Part shown: positions 8,620 to 16,845 of the stretch, piece by piece | How the letters are laid out: each line of letters opens with the position of its first letter | Position numbering within the stretch: position 1 is the stretch's first letter | Source of the DNA: Selenomonas sputigena_A | Lineage (GTDB): Bacteria; Bacillota; Negativicutes; Selenomonadales; Selenomonadaceae | Length of the DNA stretch: 64,000 bases | Assembly: GCF_051603425.1 (NCBI RefSeq) | Contig: NZ_CP194411.1 | Coordinates: 1,116,001-1,180,000 of the forward strand | Direction of reading: 5' to 3' | Made by a program: the position numbers and the translations under genes | The notes under the pieces: generated by a model | The model's database searches: none | Told to the model about the DNA's origin: nothing | The model's input: only the letters and a program-made list of their open reading frames with translations

Positions 8620-8985
8620 GTGAAAAAAGATATGCGGTATTATATGGCGCTTCCGTATCGCGAGATTATCGAGGCGGATCCCGCCGGAGGATATGTGGGA
8701 CATATCATGGAGCTGAAGGGCTGTATTACGCAGGCTGAAACAAAAGGTGAGCTTCTTGTCATGCTGGATGATGCGAAAAAATGTTGGCTGGAAGCGGCGC
8801 TGGAAGAAGGAATAGACATTCCAGAACCGATGAAAGAGGAGAATTTCAGCGGCAGGTTCAATTTGCGTTTGCCGAAGAGCCTGCACCGGGATTTGGCGAT
8901 GAGCGCAAAAGCGGAAGGAGTCAGCCTGAATCAACTGGCTATGTGTTTGATTGCCAGGGGCCTGCAATCCCCTGCAGCAAAGTGA
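8620..8985 (+). CDS. hicB: HicB-type antitoxin with ribbon-helix-helix domain
   Basis: Antitoxin to HicA and probable repressor of the operon. Residues ~1-70 are the HicB partial RNase-H-like fold (YYMALPYREIIEADPAGGYV, then a PELKGCITQ-like segment reading MELKGCITQAET). Residues ~85-118 form a ribbon-helix-helix DNA-binding domain (FNLRLPKSLHRDLAMSAKAE, then GVSLNQLAMCLIARGL). It starts at GTG 8620 after ATGGAGGG and has 121 residues. The next gene begins 15 bp downstream. Confidence 0.9.
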   Translation: MKKDMRYYMALPYREIIEADPAGGYVGHIMELKGCITQAETKGELLVMLDDAKKCWLEAALEEGIDIPEPMKEENFSGRFNLRLPKSLHRDLAMSAKAEGVSLNQLAMCLIARGLQSPAAK

Positions 8986-8999
8986 CGAAAGGATTTTTT

Positions 9000-9368
9000 A
9001 TGGGGAAGATTCTTCTTGTTTGGCGGATGTTTCGCGACGATTTGCTTGTCATGCTCGTGGCGCTCCGGCATCGCGGGACGCCGCGGGCTGTCAAGGCGGC
9101 ATTTGTCGCCGGGCTGATTTATTTTTTCAGTCCCATCGACCTCATTCCGGATACGATCCCATTTTTCGGGATGCTCGATGATGCGGCGGTTTTGCCGGCA
9201 GCTGTCTTTGGCCTCAGCCGGCTGCTGCCCTCGTATGTGCGTCGGGAGTGCGAGGCGGATGCGGAGCGGCTTGCCCGCCGTCTGCCGCTGATCCTGCTCG
9301 GACTTTCGATGTTTCTCATCGCCTGGGCGGTCTTCCTCGTCTGGGGCATCATCGCCATGCTGCGCTGA
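9000..9368 (+). CDS. DUF1232 (YkvA-like) membrane protein
   Basis: Small membrane protein of 122 residues; the function of the family is unknown. The core reads AAFVAGLIYFFSPIDLIPDT, the DUF1232 signature, and a second hydrophobic helix ends the protein (LGLSMFLIAWAVFLVWGII). The start at ATG 9000 has AAAGGA 6 bases upstream; the longer open frame overlaps hicB out of frame and is not translated. It follows hicB by 14 bp. Confidence 0.85.
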   Translation: MGKILLVWRMFRDDLLVMLVALRHRGTPRAVKAAFVAGLIYFFSPIDLIPDTIPFFGMLDDAAVLPAAVFGLSRLLPSYVRRECEADAERLARRLPLILLGLSMFLIAWAVFLVWGIIAMLR

Positions 9369-9385
9369 ATGGGAAAGTATTAGCC

Positions 9386-9447
9386 AATGCAAAAGGCTGC
9401 ACACAAGCCGGATTCGGCTCGTGTGCAGCCTTTTGAGTTTGCCCGCG
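9386..9447. repeat. 62-bp hairpin repeat, copy 1 (5' of the Rpn gene)
   Basis: AAAAGGCTGCACACAAGCCG pairs with a downstream arm ending GTGTGCAGCCTTTT, so it can act as a bidirectional terminator. The same 62 bases recur at 10518-10579 on the other side of the Rpn gene. Both copies are preceded by TAGCCA. Confidence 0.85.
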
Positions 9448-9460
9448 CCATCTGCCATTC

Positions 9461-9489
9461 TTGTCGCTCCCGTGTGGATATAGTATAAT
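9461..9489 (+). promoter_or_regulatory. promoter of the Rpn-family gene
   Basis: TTGTCG, a 17-bp spacer and TATAAT; ATG 9512 follows 22 bases later. Confidence 0.75.
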
Positions 9490-9511
9490 ATGGATGAGAG
9501 GTGGCAAGTGC

Positions 9512-10396
9512 ATGAAGACGACAAAGCGCAATTATAAAGATTCGCTTTTCCGAGATATTTTCAACAATGTAGAACGCCTGCCGGAAATTTATGAGGCGCT
9601 TCTCGGCAGCAAGGCGACGCCTGACGATATAATGCTCACTACAATTGATGGAACACTTTTCACGGGCGTCAAAAATGATGTCAGTTTCATCGTTGCGAAG
9701 AGGCATGTGCTTCTTACCGAACACCAAAGCACCCTCAATGCGAATATACCATTGAGGCTATTGATGTATCTTTCAGAAATTTACCGTCGCTATGTGGATC
9801 ATGATGCCGTTTATAAAAAAGAATTGCTTCCGCTTCCGGCGCCGAAATTCTATGTATTCTACAATGGAGAGGAAGACATGCCCGATGATTGGGCATTGCA
9901 TCTGTCCGACGCTTTCGCAGGACGCAAGGGGGATTTGGAGCTTGCCGTTAAAGTTTTTAACATCAACGATAAGACGAATCGTCCGATTCTGGAAAAATGT
10001 CATGCTCTCAAGAGCTACAGCGTATTCATCGCCAAGGTACGAGAGAATGTCAAAAACGGCAGTACGCTCGAAGCTGCCGTGGGCGAAGCTGTACGCTATT
10101 GCATTGCCAATGACTATCTGGGGGAATATTTTCGTCAAAAGCACAAGGAGGAGGTTTTCGATATGTTGAATTTTGCCTGGGATCAGGAAAGAGCCTTGGA
10201 AGTTCGCGCCAAAGAGGCACGGGAGAATGGCCGGCAGGAAGGCTTGTCGCAGGGTGTGCTCGAAACGACGATTGCCTCCATCCGCAATGTGATGAAAAGC
10301 ATGAATTTCTCCGTGGAAAAGGCGATGGATGTGCTGCAGATTCCCATGGCAGAGCGTGAAAAGTATGCAGCTTTGGTCAGCGGCGGTCAACGTTAG
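9512..10396 (+). CDS. Rpn-family recombination-promoting nuclease / PD-(D/E)XK protein
   Basis: Relative of the E. coli Rpn (YhgA-like) proteins, DNA nucleases with a PD-(D/E)XK fold that were long annotated as transposases. It has 294 residues from ATG 9512. The N-terminal half holds KDSLFRDIF near the start, then an ALLG segment, TLFTGVKNDVSF and LLTEHQSTLNANIPLRLLMY; the Asp, and the Glu-x-Gln in TEHQ, fit the nuclease active site. The C-terminal third (from ~220) is helical with KEARENGRQEGLSQG, a motif shared by this family. It has its own promoter and sits between two identical hairpin repeats, suggesting that it moved or was duplicated as a cassette. Confidence 0.85.
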   Translation: MKTTKRNYKDSLFRDIFNNVERLPEIYEALLGSKATPDDIMLTTIDGTLFTGVKNDVSFIVAKRHVLLTEHQSTLNANIPLRLLMYLSEIYRRYVDHDAVYKKELLPLPAPKFYVFYNGEEDMPDDWALHLSDAFAGRKGDLELAVKVFNINDKTNRPILEKCHALKSYSVFIAKVRENVKNGSTLEAAVGEAVRYCIANDYLGEYFRQKHKEEVFDMLNFAWDQERALEVRAKEARENGRQEGLSQGVLETTIASIRNVMKSMNFSVEKAMDVLQIPMAEREKYAALVSGGQR

Positions 10397-10517
10397 CCAA
10401 TCACGCTTCACCTTCGGTTCGCGTTCTTGGAACGTTTTCGCATACGACCTATTGACCAATCCGCTGCGCCCTGCGGGCTTGCTTCTTGGATAGGCCAGCA
10501 GCGGTCAACGTTAGCCA
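10379..10517. repeat. short direct repeat around a ~117-bp insert with two REP-like hairpins
   Basis: GCGGTCAACGTTAGCCAA occurs at the end of the Rpn gene (10384-10401) and again at ~10501-10518. Between the copies lie two similar units that begin CCAATC and end CTTGG (about 10400 and 10458), each with a GC-rich centre. A related unit occurs at 13860-13895. The pattern suggests insertion of a small repeat element with duplication of its target. Confidence 0.55.
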
Positions 10518-10579
10518 AATGCAAAAGGCTGCACACAAGCCGGATTCGGCTCGTGTGCAGCCTTTTGAGTTTGCCCGCG
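10518..10579. repeat. 62-bp hairpin repeat, copy 2 (3' of the Rpn gene)
   Basis: Identical over 62 bases to 9386-9447. It also ends six bases from the stop of the convergent SIMPL gene, so it may terminate transcription from both sides. Confidence 0.85.
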
Positions 10580-10585
10580 TGGTTT

Positions 10586-11293
10586 TTATTCGCTCAGGTA
10601 GTATTCGATATGCACGTCGGCGCTCATTTCGAGTGTGCCGGGAGCGATCGGGGTGGAGGCTGCCTCGGAGGAGAGCATCTTGCTGTTGAGGCTGCGATTG
10701 GCGAGCGGATAGGTGCTCTCGGAGACGGATTTGAGACCGACGACGCGGCGGCCGAGGGCGGCGGCGAGCTCATCGGCCTTGGCACGGGCGTCGCGCACGG
10801 CGGCGTTGAGCGCGTCCTTGCGAACCTTGCTCGTGTTCTTCGCGCTGAACTCCAAAGAGGAGATGCTGTTTGCGCCGTTGTCGAGGGCGAGGTCGATGAC
10901 CTTGCCTACGGCCGTGATGTCTTCGACGAGGACGGTCACGGTGTTTTCAGCCTGATAGCCTGTGATATCGTTTTCATGGCCTCTCTGCTGGCTTTCGTAA
11001 AGCGGATGGAAGTAATAGCCGCGCGTCTGGATATTGGCCTGCGGGATGCCGTTCGCGACGAGGGCGGCCTGGATGGCGGCGGCCTTTCGGGCGTTTTCGG
11101 CCTGCGCTTCCTTGGCGTCTGCCGACTGCGAGACGACGCCGACGGAGATGGTGGCGCGGTCAGGGGAGACGACGGCTTTGCCTGACCCGTCGACCATGAG
11201 GACGGGCGGCTCAGCCGGAGCGGCTTGGGCGGCTGCCGGCAGCAGGAGTAGGAGACCTGCAAAGAGGGCAAAGAGTACGGCGTTCTTGTTCAT
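10586..11293 (-). CDS. secreted SIMPL-domain (DUF541) protein
   Basis: Exported protein of 235 residues. The start at ATG 11293 follows AAAAGGAGAG and is followed by a signal peptide (NKNAVLFALFAGLLLLLPAA, cleavage near AQAAPA). The rest is a single SIMPL domain: VSGSGKAVVSPDRA-like text near residue 35 (GSGKAVVSPDRATISVGV) and the C-terminal pattern of repeated strands with Ala/Lys-rich helices. Members form oligomeric periplasmic or surface assemblies; their molecular role is uncertain. A TGCTATAAT extended -10 lies on this strand at 11386-11391. Confidence 0.87.
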   Translation of the reverse strand: MNKNAVLFALFAGLLLLLPAAAQAAPAEPPVLMVDGSGKAVVSPDRATISVGVVSQSADAKEAQAENARKAAAIQAALVANGIPQANIQTRGYYFHPLYESQQRGHENDITGYQAENTVTVLVEDITAVGKVIDLALDNGANSISSLEFSAKNTSKVRKDALNAAVRDARAKADELAAALGRRVVGLKSVSESTYPLANRSLNSKMLSSEAASTPIAPGTLEMSADVHIEYYLSE

Positions 11294-11449
11294 GATGTTC
11301 TCTCCTTTTCGGACTGATTTCCCACTGCGGCGGCTCTGCGGCTGCATGAGCTGTCCATAGGGACGCCGCGCTGGGATATGCTTCCATTATAGCACAGCGC
11401 TCCGGCAGGGTGCGTTAGAAGTTTGTTGGAAAGGCGCATGGGCGGCGGC

Positions 11450-11478
11450 TTGACGGCATGGATAAGGAAACGTATAAT
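11450..11478 (+). promoter_or_regulatory. promoter of gene 11520-12395
   Basis: TTGACG, a 17-bp spacer and TATAAT: a near-consensus housekeeping promoter. Confidence 0.78.
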
Positions 11479-11519
11479 GACCTCAGATACAGATATGCCC
11501 GGAAGGAGTGGATGGGGCG

Positions 11520-12395
11520 ATGAAGGTTCCCAAGGATGCATTGTTGGCAATCGGGATCGGCTTTGGGGCGCTGTGCCTTTTTATCGGCGGCACGATTTAC
11601 GGCCTTTATTATTTTTTCACAGGCGGCTGCGATGAGAACAGCGAGCCGTATACGGCGTACGAGGTGCGGCAGATGATGGAGGAGGAATATGCTCTTCCCA
11701 TGGATCTGGAATACCTCGGTGAGACTGTCGTGAAGGATAAGCCGTGGAAGCGCGTGGACTACAGTTTCCGCGACAAGGGGCGGGATTTTGTTTTTACCGT
11801 CCATGCGAACGTCAAGCATATGCAGGATCCCTTTGACGTGCGGGGCGGGCGCTTCTGGTACTCGGACTATCCCAGCCGCTGCCTCGACAGCTTGAACGGC
11901 AAGGTGCAGAGGCTGGCGCAGAAGCACGGCGTGCGCTTTATGACGCCGGAGGAGAAGGCGGCGCGTCCCGGCTATGACAGCAGCGAGGATATGATCCTCG
12001 TTTCCAATGAGAGCCAGCTGCCGGGGGCGGCGGAGCTTTTCCTCGAAATCGCTGATCTTTACGATGTGGGGCGCTTCGGCGAGGACGGCGCTTGGCGCGA
12101 TATTGCCGTATGCTATCTGCCGCCGGGGGAAGACGACCTGGACAAGGCGCAGCTGCTTGAAGTGCTTTTGCTGCGCGGCAAAACGGATGTTTACGAGGCG
12201 AATGACATCTCGGAAAGGACGCTCACGCACAGCCAGAACCCGTCGGAGCCGTTCCTGCACATGCTGATCAACGGCTGGGAGGAGAAGGATTGGCCGGCGG
12301 GGGCGGGCAGCGGCAGCCTGGACGATGCCTCGCCCGCTCCGCTGCAGCCGGCTCCGGGCGGCTCGGACGCAAGGAGGAGGCCGAGCCGGGTCTGA
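11520..12395 (+). CDS. single-pass membrane protein of unknown function
   Basis: Not recognised. It has 291 residues from ATG 11520 (GTG 11508 is an alternative, but lies too close to AAGGAG). Residues ~7-33 are one strong hydrophobic helix (LLAIGIGFGALCLFIGGTIY), so the ~255-residue remainder is probably outside the membrane or in the periplasm. A Cys (GGCDEN) follows the helix. The body is acidic with many Tyr/Trp, and the last ~35 residues are a Gly/Pro/Ser/Ala tail. It has its own promoter and no operon partner. Confidence 0.75.
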   Translation: MKVPKDALLAIGIGFGALCLFIGGTIYGLYYFFTGGCDENSEPYTAYEVRQMMEEEYALPMDLEYLGETVVKDKPWKRVDYSFRDKGRDFVFTVHANVKHMQDPFDVRGGRFWYSDYPSRCLDSLNGKVQRLAQKHGVRFMTPEEKAARPGYDSSEDMILVSNESQLPGAAELFLEIADLYDVGRFGEDGAWRDIAVCYLPPGEDDLDKAQLLEVLLLRGKTDVYEANDISERTLTHSQNPSEPFLHMLINGWEEKDWPAGAGSGSLDDASPAPLQPAPGGSDARRRPSRV

Positions 12396-12463
12396 CCGCA
12401 GAAGCGTGCTGTGCGTCGGGCAACCGCACTTTCGCCGTATAGCCGTGGCTCTGCAATCTATGG

Positions 12464-12469
12464 TATAAT
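12464..12469 (+). promoter_or_regulatory. extended -10 of the alcohol dehydrogenase gene
   Basis: TATGGTATAAT gives a TGnTATAAT extended -10, about 56 bases before ATG 12525. Confidence 0.55.
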
Positions 12470-12524
12470 GGAGGGGAAACAGCCGCTTGTTCGTATGGGC
12501 AGGCGCTTTTGGAGGTGAGGCAAC

Positions 12525-13706
12525 ATGCAGGAGTTTTCCTTTTGCTGCCCGACGGAAATCGTTTTCGGGCGGGGGACGGAGGAGCGTACAGCGGAACTGC
12601 TGAAAAAGTACGGGGCGCATCGCGTATTCGTCATCTACGGGGGCGGCAGCGTCGTCCGCAGCGGTCTTCTGGCGCGCGTCGAACGCGTGATTACGGCGAA
12701 CGGTCTGGCCTTTCGCGTGATGGGCGGCGTGCGGCCGAATCCAAGGCTTTCGCTCGCACGGGAGGCAATCCGCGAGGCCATTTCCTTTGAGGCGGATTTC
12801 ATCCTCGCTGTGGGCGGCGGCAGCGTCATTGATACGGCAAAAGCTGTGGCGCACGGCACGGCAAACCCACAGACGGACATCTGGGAATTCTGGGAGGGCA
12901 AGGCGAAGCTGGAAAAGAGCCTGCCCATCGGCGTCGTGCTGACGCTTCCCGCAGCGGGCAGTGAGACGAGCGATTCCGCCGTACTGACGAATGAGGAGGC
13001 GGGCAAGAAGGGCGGCCTCCATACGCCGCTGAACCAGCCGGCCTTTGCCATCCTGAACCCCGAGCTGGCCTTTACGCTCTCCTCGCCGCAGCTCGCAGCG
13101 GGCATCGCGGATATCATCATGCACACGTTGGAGCGCTACATGACGCATGTCGACGGCAACGAGCTCACCGACCGCATCGCGGAGACGCTCCTTTCAAACG
13201 TCGTGAAATATGCTCCTGTGGTTCTCGCGCATCACAAGGATTATGAGGCGATGAGCGAGATCATGTGGAGCGGAACGCTCTCGCACTGCGGCCTGACGGG
13301 GCTGGGCCGTCCGAAGGATTTCTCCGTGCACAAGCTGGGGCACGCGCTTTCCGCACGCTACGATACGAACCACGGCGAATCCCTGACGGCGCTCTGGGCT
13401 TCGTGGGCGCGTGCCGTCTACGAGAAGCGGCCGGAGCGCTTCGCACGCTATGCGGAAAAGGTTTGGGATGTCGATGCAGGCTCGCCGGAAGAGCGGGCGC
13501 GGGCCGGCATCCGAAAGACGGAAGAATTTTTCCGCTCGCTGAAGCTGCCGGTTTCCCTCGGCGAGCTTCCCTCCGGCGTTCTGGACAAGGCCGCGCTCAA
13601 GGCTCTGGCTGATAATGTGACGGACGGCGGCAAGAAAACGGTCGGCTCCTTCCGCCCGGTGGACAAGGCGCTCGCACTGCAAATATACGAAGCGGCGAAC
13701 CATTGA
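12525..13706 (+). CDS. iron-containing alcohol dehydrogenase, YqhD/BdhA-like
   Basis: NAD(P)H-dependent reduction of aldehydes to alcohols. It has 393 residues, normal for the family, starting at ATG 12525 after GGAGGTGAGG. The nucleotide-binding motif GGGSVIDTAKAVAHG lies near residue 97. The metal-ligand regions are ADIIMHTLERY (Asp and His, near 190-200) and HKLGHALSARYDTNHGE (two His, near 265-285). The HKLGHALSA context and the overall length match the butanol dehydrogenase/YqhD branch, which prefers NADPH. The actual substrate is unknown. A GC-rich hairpin at the stop codon closes the unit. Confidence 0.9.
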   Translation: MQEFSFCCPTEIVFGRGTEERTAELLKKYGAHRVFVIYGGGSVVRSGLLARVERVITANGLAFRVMGGVRPNPRLSLAREAIREAISFEADFILAVGGGSVIDTAKAVAHGTANPQTDIWEFWEGKAKLEKSLPIGVVLTLPAAGSETSDSAVLTNEEAGKKGGLHTPLNQPAFAILNPELAFTLSSPQLAAGIADIIMHTLERYMTHVDGNELTDRIAETLLSNVVKYAPVVLAHHKDYEAMSEIMWSGTLSHCGLTGLGRPKDFSVHKLGHALSARYDTNHGESLTALWASWARAVYEKRPERFARYAEKVWDVDAGSPEERARAGIRKTEEFFRSLKLPVSLGELPSGVLDKAALKALADNVTDGGKKTVGSFRPVDKALALQIYEAANH

Positions 13707-13727
13707 GCACGAAGTCGCCGCTCTTTT
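13691..13727 (+). terminator. terminator overlapping the alcohol dehydrogenase stop codon
   Basis: AGCGGCGA (13691-13698) and TCGCCGCT (13715-13722), then CTTTTG. Confidence 0.6.
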
Positions 13728-14083
13728 GCCCGCTTCGGGGTCTTCAAAGAATTTAGCTTTTGTTTAGGAAGACGTTATGGCACTTTAAGGAATCTCTGAT
13801 AAACTATACGCACAAACGTCCACTTTGTGGACATTGTGCGCCGTCCTTACAGAAACCTAACCAATCGGTCTGCGCCTTCGGCTTGACCTCTTGGGGCTTC
13901 ATGGTAAAATAAAATTTGTCAGATTGATGCTTTGCTGACGCCATCGCCAGAAGCGGCATTGAAAGAGAAACCTGCCGTTTCGCGCGGCGGCTGAATATAT
14001 GTCCTGAAGGGATTCCTTGAGCGATAGCTTCTATAAGCAGGCTATGGCTGTTTTAGGATAAGTTGATGACAAGAGAGGAGCGA
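13707..14083. other. 377-bp intergenic region with two dispersed hairpin elements
   Basis: No gene is seen. At 13809-13840, CGCACAA..GTCCAC and GTGGAC..TTGTGCG form a hairpin; a degenerate relative lies at 18096-18130. At 13860-13895 is a CCAATC..CTTGG unit like those at 10400 and 10458. A possible promoter for the PepSY gene is TTGACC (13883-13888), 16 bp, TAAAAT (13905-13910); it would leave a ~170-base leader with further small hairpins but no known riboswitch. Confidence 0.55.
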
Positions 14084-14086
14084 ATG

Positions 14087-14731
14087 ATGATGAAAAAGAA
14101 ATGGTGGATTGCCGTCCCTGCGGCAGGCGTTTTGACGCTGGGCGCCTTCGGTGTCTATGGCATGGGGCTCTTTTCCGCAGCGCCGGCGGTTCCGGCTGCC
14201 GGACAGGGATCCGTTGTTGAGCAGCTCCGGCCTGTGGCTGTCGCAGAGGCTGCCGCGGAGGTTGTTGCACCCGAAAAGATCTACGTCACCTACCAGGAGG
14301 TGAAGGCGAAAGCATTCGAGCAGTCGGGCTTCAAGGAAAAAGACATCACGAATTACGAAATCAAGTTCGACAGCCGGGGCTTCATGCCCATCTATCAGGT
14401 CGAAGTGGAGACGAACGCAGGCGGCGTCGACTTGCAGTATGACGCGAGGACAGGCGAGCTGCTCGGCACGCAGGAATCGACCTGGAGGCATACGCGCACG
14501 AAGAAGCTCATCCGTGACAACAAGGTCATCGGCGACGACAAAGCCATGGCACTTGCCCTGAAGGATGCAGGCGTCACACAGGAATCGCTCGACCGCTACG
14601 AACTCAAGCTTCGTACAAAGAATAACGAAATGACCTACGAAGTCGAGCTCCACATCGGCCAGCAGGAATACGAATACGACATCCGCGCCTCGGACGGTGT
14701 GATCTTGAAAAAAGAATACGATATGGACTGA
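14087..14731 (+). CDS. exported PepSY-domain protein
   Basis: Probable membrane-anchored or secreted protein of ~214 residues. Three ATGs in a row (14084, 14087, 14090) follow AGAGGAG; 14087 has the best spacing. Residues ~1-25 are a signal or anchor helix (KKKWWIAVPAAGVLTLGAFG). Two PepSY-like repeats follow, with IYQVEVETNAGGVDLQYDA (near 105-125) and YEVELHIGQQEYEYDIRA (near 190-208). PepSY modules are thought to inhibit peptidases or regulate envelope functions; no partner gene is adjacent. It ends at a bidirectional terminator shared with thrS. Confidence 0.85.
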   Translation: MMKKKWWIAVPAAGVLTLGAFGVYGMGLFSAAPAVPAAGQGSVVEQLRPVAVAEAAAEVVAPEKIYVTYQEVKAKAFEQSGFKEKDITNYEIKFDSRGFMPIYQVEVETNAGGVDLQYDARTGELLGTQESTWRHTRTKKLIRDNKVIGDDKAMALALKDAGVTQESLDRYELKLRTKNNEMTYEVELHIGQQEYEYDIRASDGVILKKEYDMD

Positions 14732-14798
14732 GGGAAGCATTTCTTTCGCTGCGATGAATGGTCGCGGTTATCACAAAAGAAGCGCATTTCCAAAGCAC

Positions 14799-14832
14799 AA
14801 AAACACCCGGCAAATTTTTGCCGGGTGTTTTC
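14799..14832. terminator. bidirectional terminator between the PepSY gene and thrS
   Basis: A perfect stem, AAACACCCGGCAAA/TTTGCCGGGTGTTT, flanked by A and T runs on both sides. Confidence 0.9.
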
Positions 14833-14885
14833 GTCTGTTCAGGATGATGCAGGAAAATATGGGAAGTTCCTGTATCTGTCGAGTT

Positions 14886-16667
14886 TTACTCGGGAACATT
14901 CGTCAGGAGCTCCAAATTGCGTTCTTCGTTCATCGTGCGGCACATTTCGATGAAGGTGTCGAGGGGGACGTCTTTGAGCTGCTCGTTTGTGCCGCGCACG
15001 TTGATGGAGACGGTGTTTTCCGCGGCTTCCTTGTCGCCTAAGACGAGGATGTAGGGATCCTTGTAGTGCTTGAAGCCTTTGATCTTCTCGCGCATGTTCT
15101 TGTCGGCGTAGTCGACTTCGAAGCGGATGCGGCTCTTGAAGAGCTTTTGCGCGACCTTCTTCGCGTAGTCGTTGTGCTCGGGGCGGATCGGCACGATGCC
15201 GACCTGCACGGGGCTGAGCCAGAAGGGGAACGCGCCTTTGAAGTTTTCGATGAGGACGCCGATGAAGCGCTCCATCGAGCCGAAGATGGCGCGGTGCAGC
15301 ACGACGGGCTGTTTGTGGCTGCCGTCGCTCGCGATGTACTTGAGGTCGAAGTTCTGCGGCAGCTGGAAGTCGAGCTGCAGGGTGCCGACCTGCCACTCGC
15401 GGCCGAGCGCGTCCTTCATCTTGAGGTCGATCTTCGGGCCGTAGAAGGCGCCGTCGCCCTCGTTGACTTCGTAATTGCCCTCGCCGTACTTGCGGTCGAG
15501 GATCGCCTTGAGCTCTTTTTCCGCGACGTTCCAAGTCTCGATGTCGCCCATAAAGTCGTCGGGGCGCGTCGAAAGCTCCGCTTTGCAGCTCATACCGAGC
15601 GTCGAATAGATTTCGTCGGCGATGTCCATGATGTCGCCCATCTCAGCGGCGATCTGGTCTTCCATGAGGAAGGTGTGGTCGTCGTCCTGGCGGAAGAGCT
15701 GCACGCGGAAGAGGCCGTTGAGCTCGCCCGATTTCTCCTTGCGGTGGATGACGTCGACCGTGTTGTAGCGGATCGGCAGGTCGCGGTAGGAGCGCGTCTT
15801 GCGCTGGTAAATCTTGATGGCGTTCGGGCAGTTCATCGGCTTGATGGCAAACGTGTCATCCGCCTCGATGTCGCCGTCCGCGCCGGGAATCAGGAACATG
15901 TTTTCCTTGTAGTGCGCCCAGTGGCCGCTCGTTACCCACAGGCGCTTGTTGTTGATGACGGGCGCGGAGATCTCTTGGTAGCCGTGCGCTTCGTGAATGC
16001 CGCGCCAGAATTCCAGCAGCGCGTTGAAGAGTTTCCAGCCGCGCGGCAGCCAGTAGGGCATGCCGGGCGCCGTTTCGTCGAACATGAAGAGGTCGAGCTG
16101 TGGCCCGATCTTTTTGTGGTCGCGTTCCTGTGCGTCCTTGATGAAAGCGAGGTGCGCCTTGAGCTCTTCCTTCGTCGGGAAGGCGTAGGCGTAGATGCGC
16201 GTGAGTGCATCGCGCTTCTCGTCGCCGCGCCAGTAGGAGCCGGACATGGAGCGAAGCTGCCAGGCGGCAGACAGCAGTGCGGCGGAGTTCTCGACGTGAG
16301 GACCGCGGCAGAGGTCGACGAAGTCATCGCCCGTGCGGTATGTCGTGAGAGTTTCGTCGTCGGGCAGATCCTCGATGAGCTCGACTTTGAATTTCTGATC
16401 GTGGAAAAGCGCGAGTGCGTCCTTCTTGGAAATCTCCTCGCGCTTCCAATCTTCCTTGCGCTTCAAGATCTCCTTCATCTTCTCTTCGATGGTCTTGAGA
16501 TCGTCGTTCGTCGCCGCACGCGGCAAGAGAAAGTCGTAGTAGAAGCCGTCGGCAATCTCCGGCCCGATGGCGTACTGCGTCTCTTTGCCGAAAACTTCAA
16601 TGACGGCCTTTGCAAGCACATGCGCCAATGAGTGGCGGTAAACGTGCAGGAATTGTTCTTTGTCCAT
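14886..16667 (-). CDS. thrS: threonyl-tRNA synthetase lacking the TGS domain
   Basis: Charges tRNA-Thr. It has 593 residues, about 50 fewer than the common ~640 form, because the frame starts directly at the editing region (HSLAHVLAKAVIEVF at residues 12-26) with no TGS domain. The zinc ligands of the catalytic core are visible: Cys in FAIKPMNCPNAIKIY, His in FRQDDDHTFL and His in SDGSHKQPVVLHRAIFGSME. Class II motif 2 is HRKEKSGELNGLFRVQLFR, and motif 3 ends GSMERFIGVLIE. The anticodon-binding domain is C-terminal (VGIVPIRPEHNDYAKK). A good promoter lies upstream and no T-box is seen in the short leader. No second thrS is in the window. Confidence 0.93.
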   Translation of the reverse strand: MDKEQFLHVYRHSLAHVLAKAVIEVFGKETQYAIGPEIADGFYYDFLLPRAATNDDLKTIEEKMKEILKRKEDWKREEISKKDALALFHDQKFKVELIEDLPDDETLTTYRTGDDFVDLCRGPHVENSAALLSAAWQLRSMSGSYWRGDEKRDALTRIYAYAFPTKEELKAHLAFIKDAQERDHKKIGPQLDLFMFDETAPGMPYWLPRGWKLFNALLEFWRGIHEAHGYQEISAPVINNKRLWVTSGHWAHYKENMFLIPGADGDIEADDTFAIKPMNCPNAIKIYQRKTRSYRDLPIRYNTVDVIHRKEKSGELNGLFRVQLFRQDDDHTFLMEDQIAAEMGDIMDIADEIYSTLGMSCKAELSTRPDDFMGDIETWNVAEKELKAILDRKYGEGNYEVNEGDGAFYGPKIDLKMKDALGREWQVGTLQLDFQLPQNFDLKYIASDGSHKQPVVLHRAIFGSMERFIGVLIENFKGAFPFWLSPVQVGIVPIRPEHNDYAKKVAQKLFKSRIRFEVDYADKNMREKIKGFKHYKDPYILVLGDKEAAENTVSINVRGTNEQLKDVPLDTFIEMCRTMNEERNLELLTNVPE

Positions 16668-16739
16668 GATGTTTCATCCTTTGCTAGACATTTGCAGGCT
16701 GCGGTGCGCATAAAGTAGGCGGCCTGCATAGTTTCTTCT

Positions 16740-16768
16740 ATTATAGTGCAAAATGCAGAATCTGTCAC
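16740..16768 (-). promoter_or_regulatory. promoter of thrS
   Basis: On the minus strand: GTGACA, a 17-bp spacer and TATAAT, about 70 bases before ATG 16667. Confidence 0.75.
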
Positions 16769-16821
16769 GAAACACTTTAGGCATGGGGTTCGAGGCAGAG
16801 ATGATTCAAGGGAAAAGAAAA

Positions 16822-16842
16822 GCCCCTGCGCGGGCAGGGGGC
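16822..16842 (-). terminator. terminator of the yefM-yoeB operon
   Basis: GCCCCTGC and GCAGGGGGC form a hairpin 4 bases past the yoeB stop; on the minus strand it is followed by TTTTCTTTTCC. Confidence 0.85.
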
Positions 16843-16845
16843 GGA

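Noticed and set aside
9512..10396. Rpn-family gene as an insertion sequence transposase
   Set aside because: Family members are PD-(D/E)XK nucleases; there are no terminal inverted repeats of an IS, only the two direct hairpin copies.
15066..16631. 521-codon plus-strand ORF opposite thrS
   Set aside because: Antisense shadow of thrS, Val/Asp/Leu-rich without domains.
16668..16740. T-box leader of thrS
   Set aside because: The leader is only ~70 bases and lacks the T-box sequence and a specifier stem.
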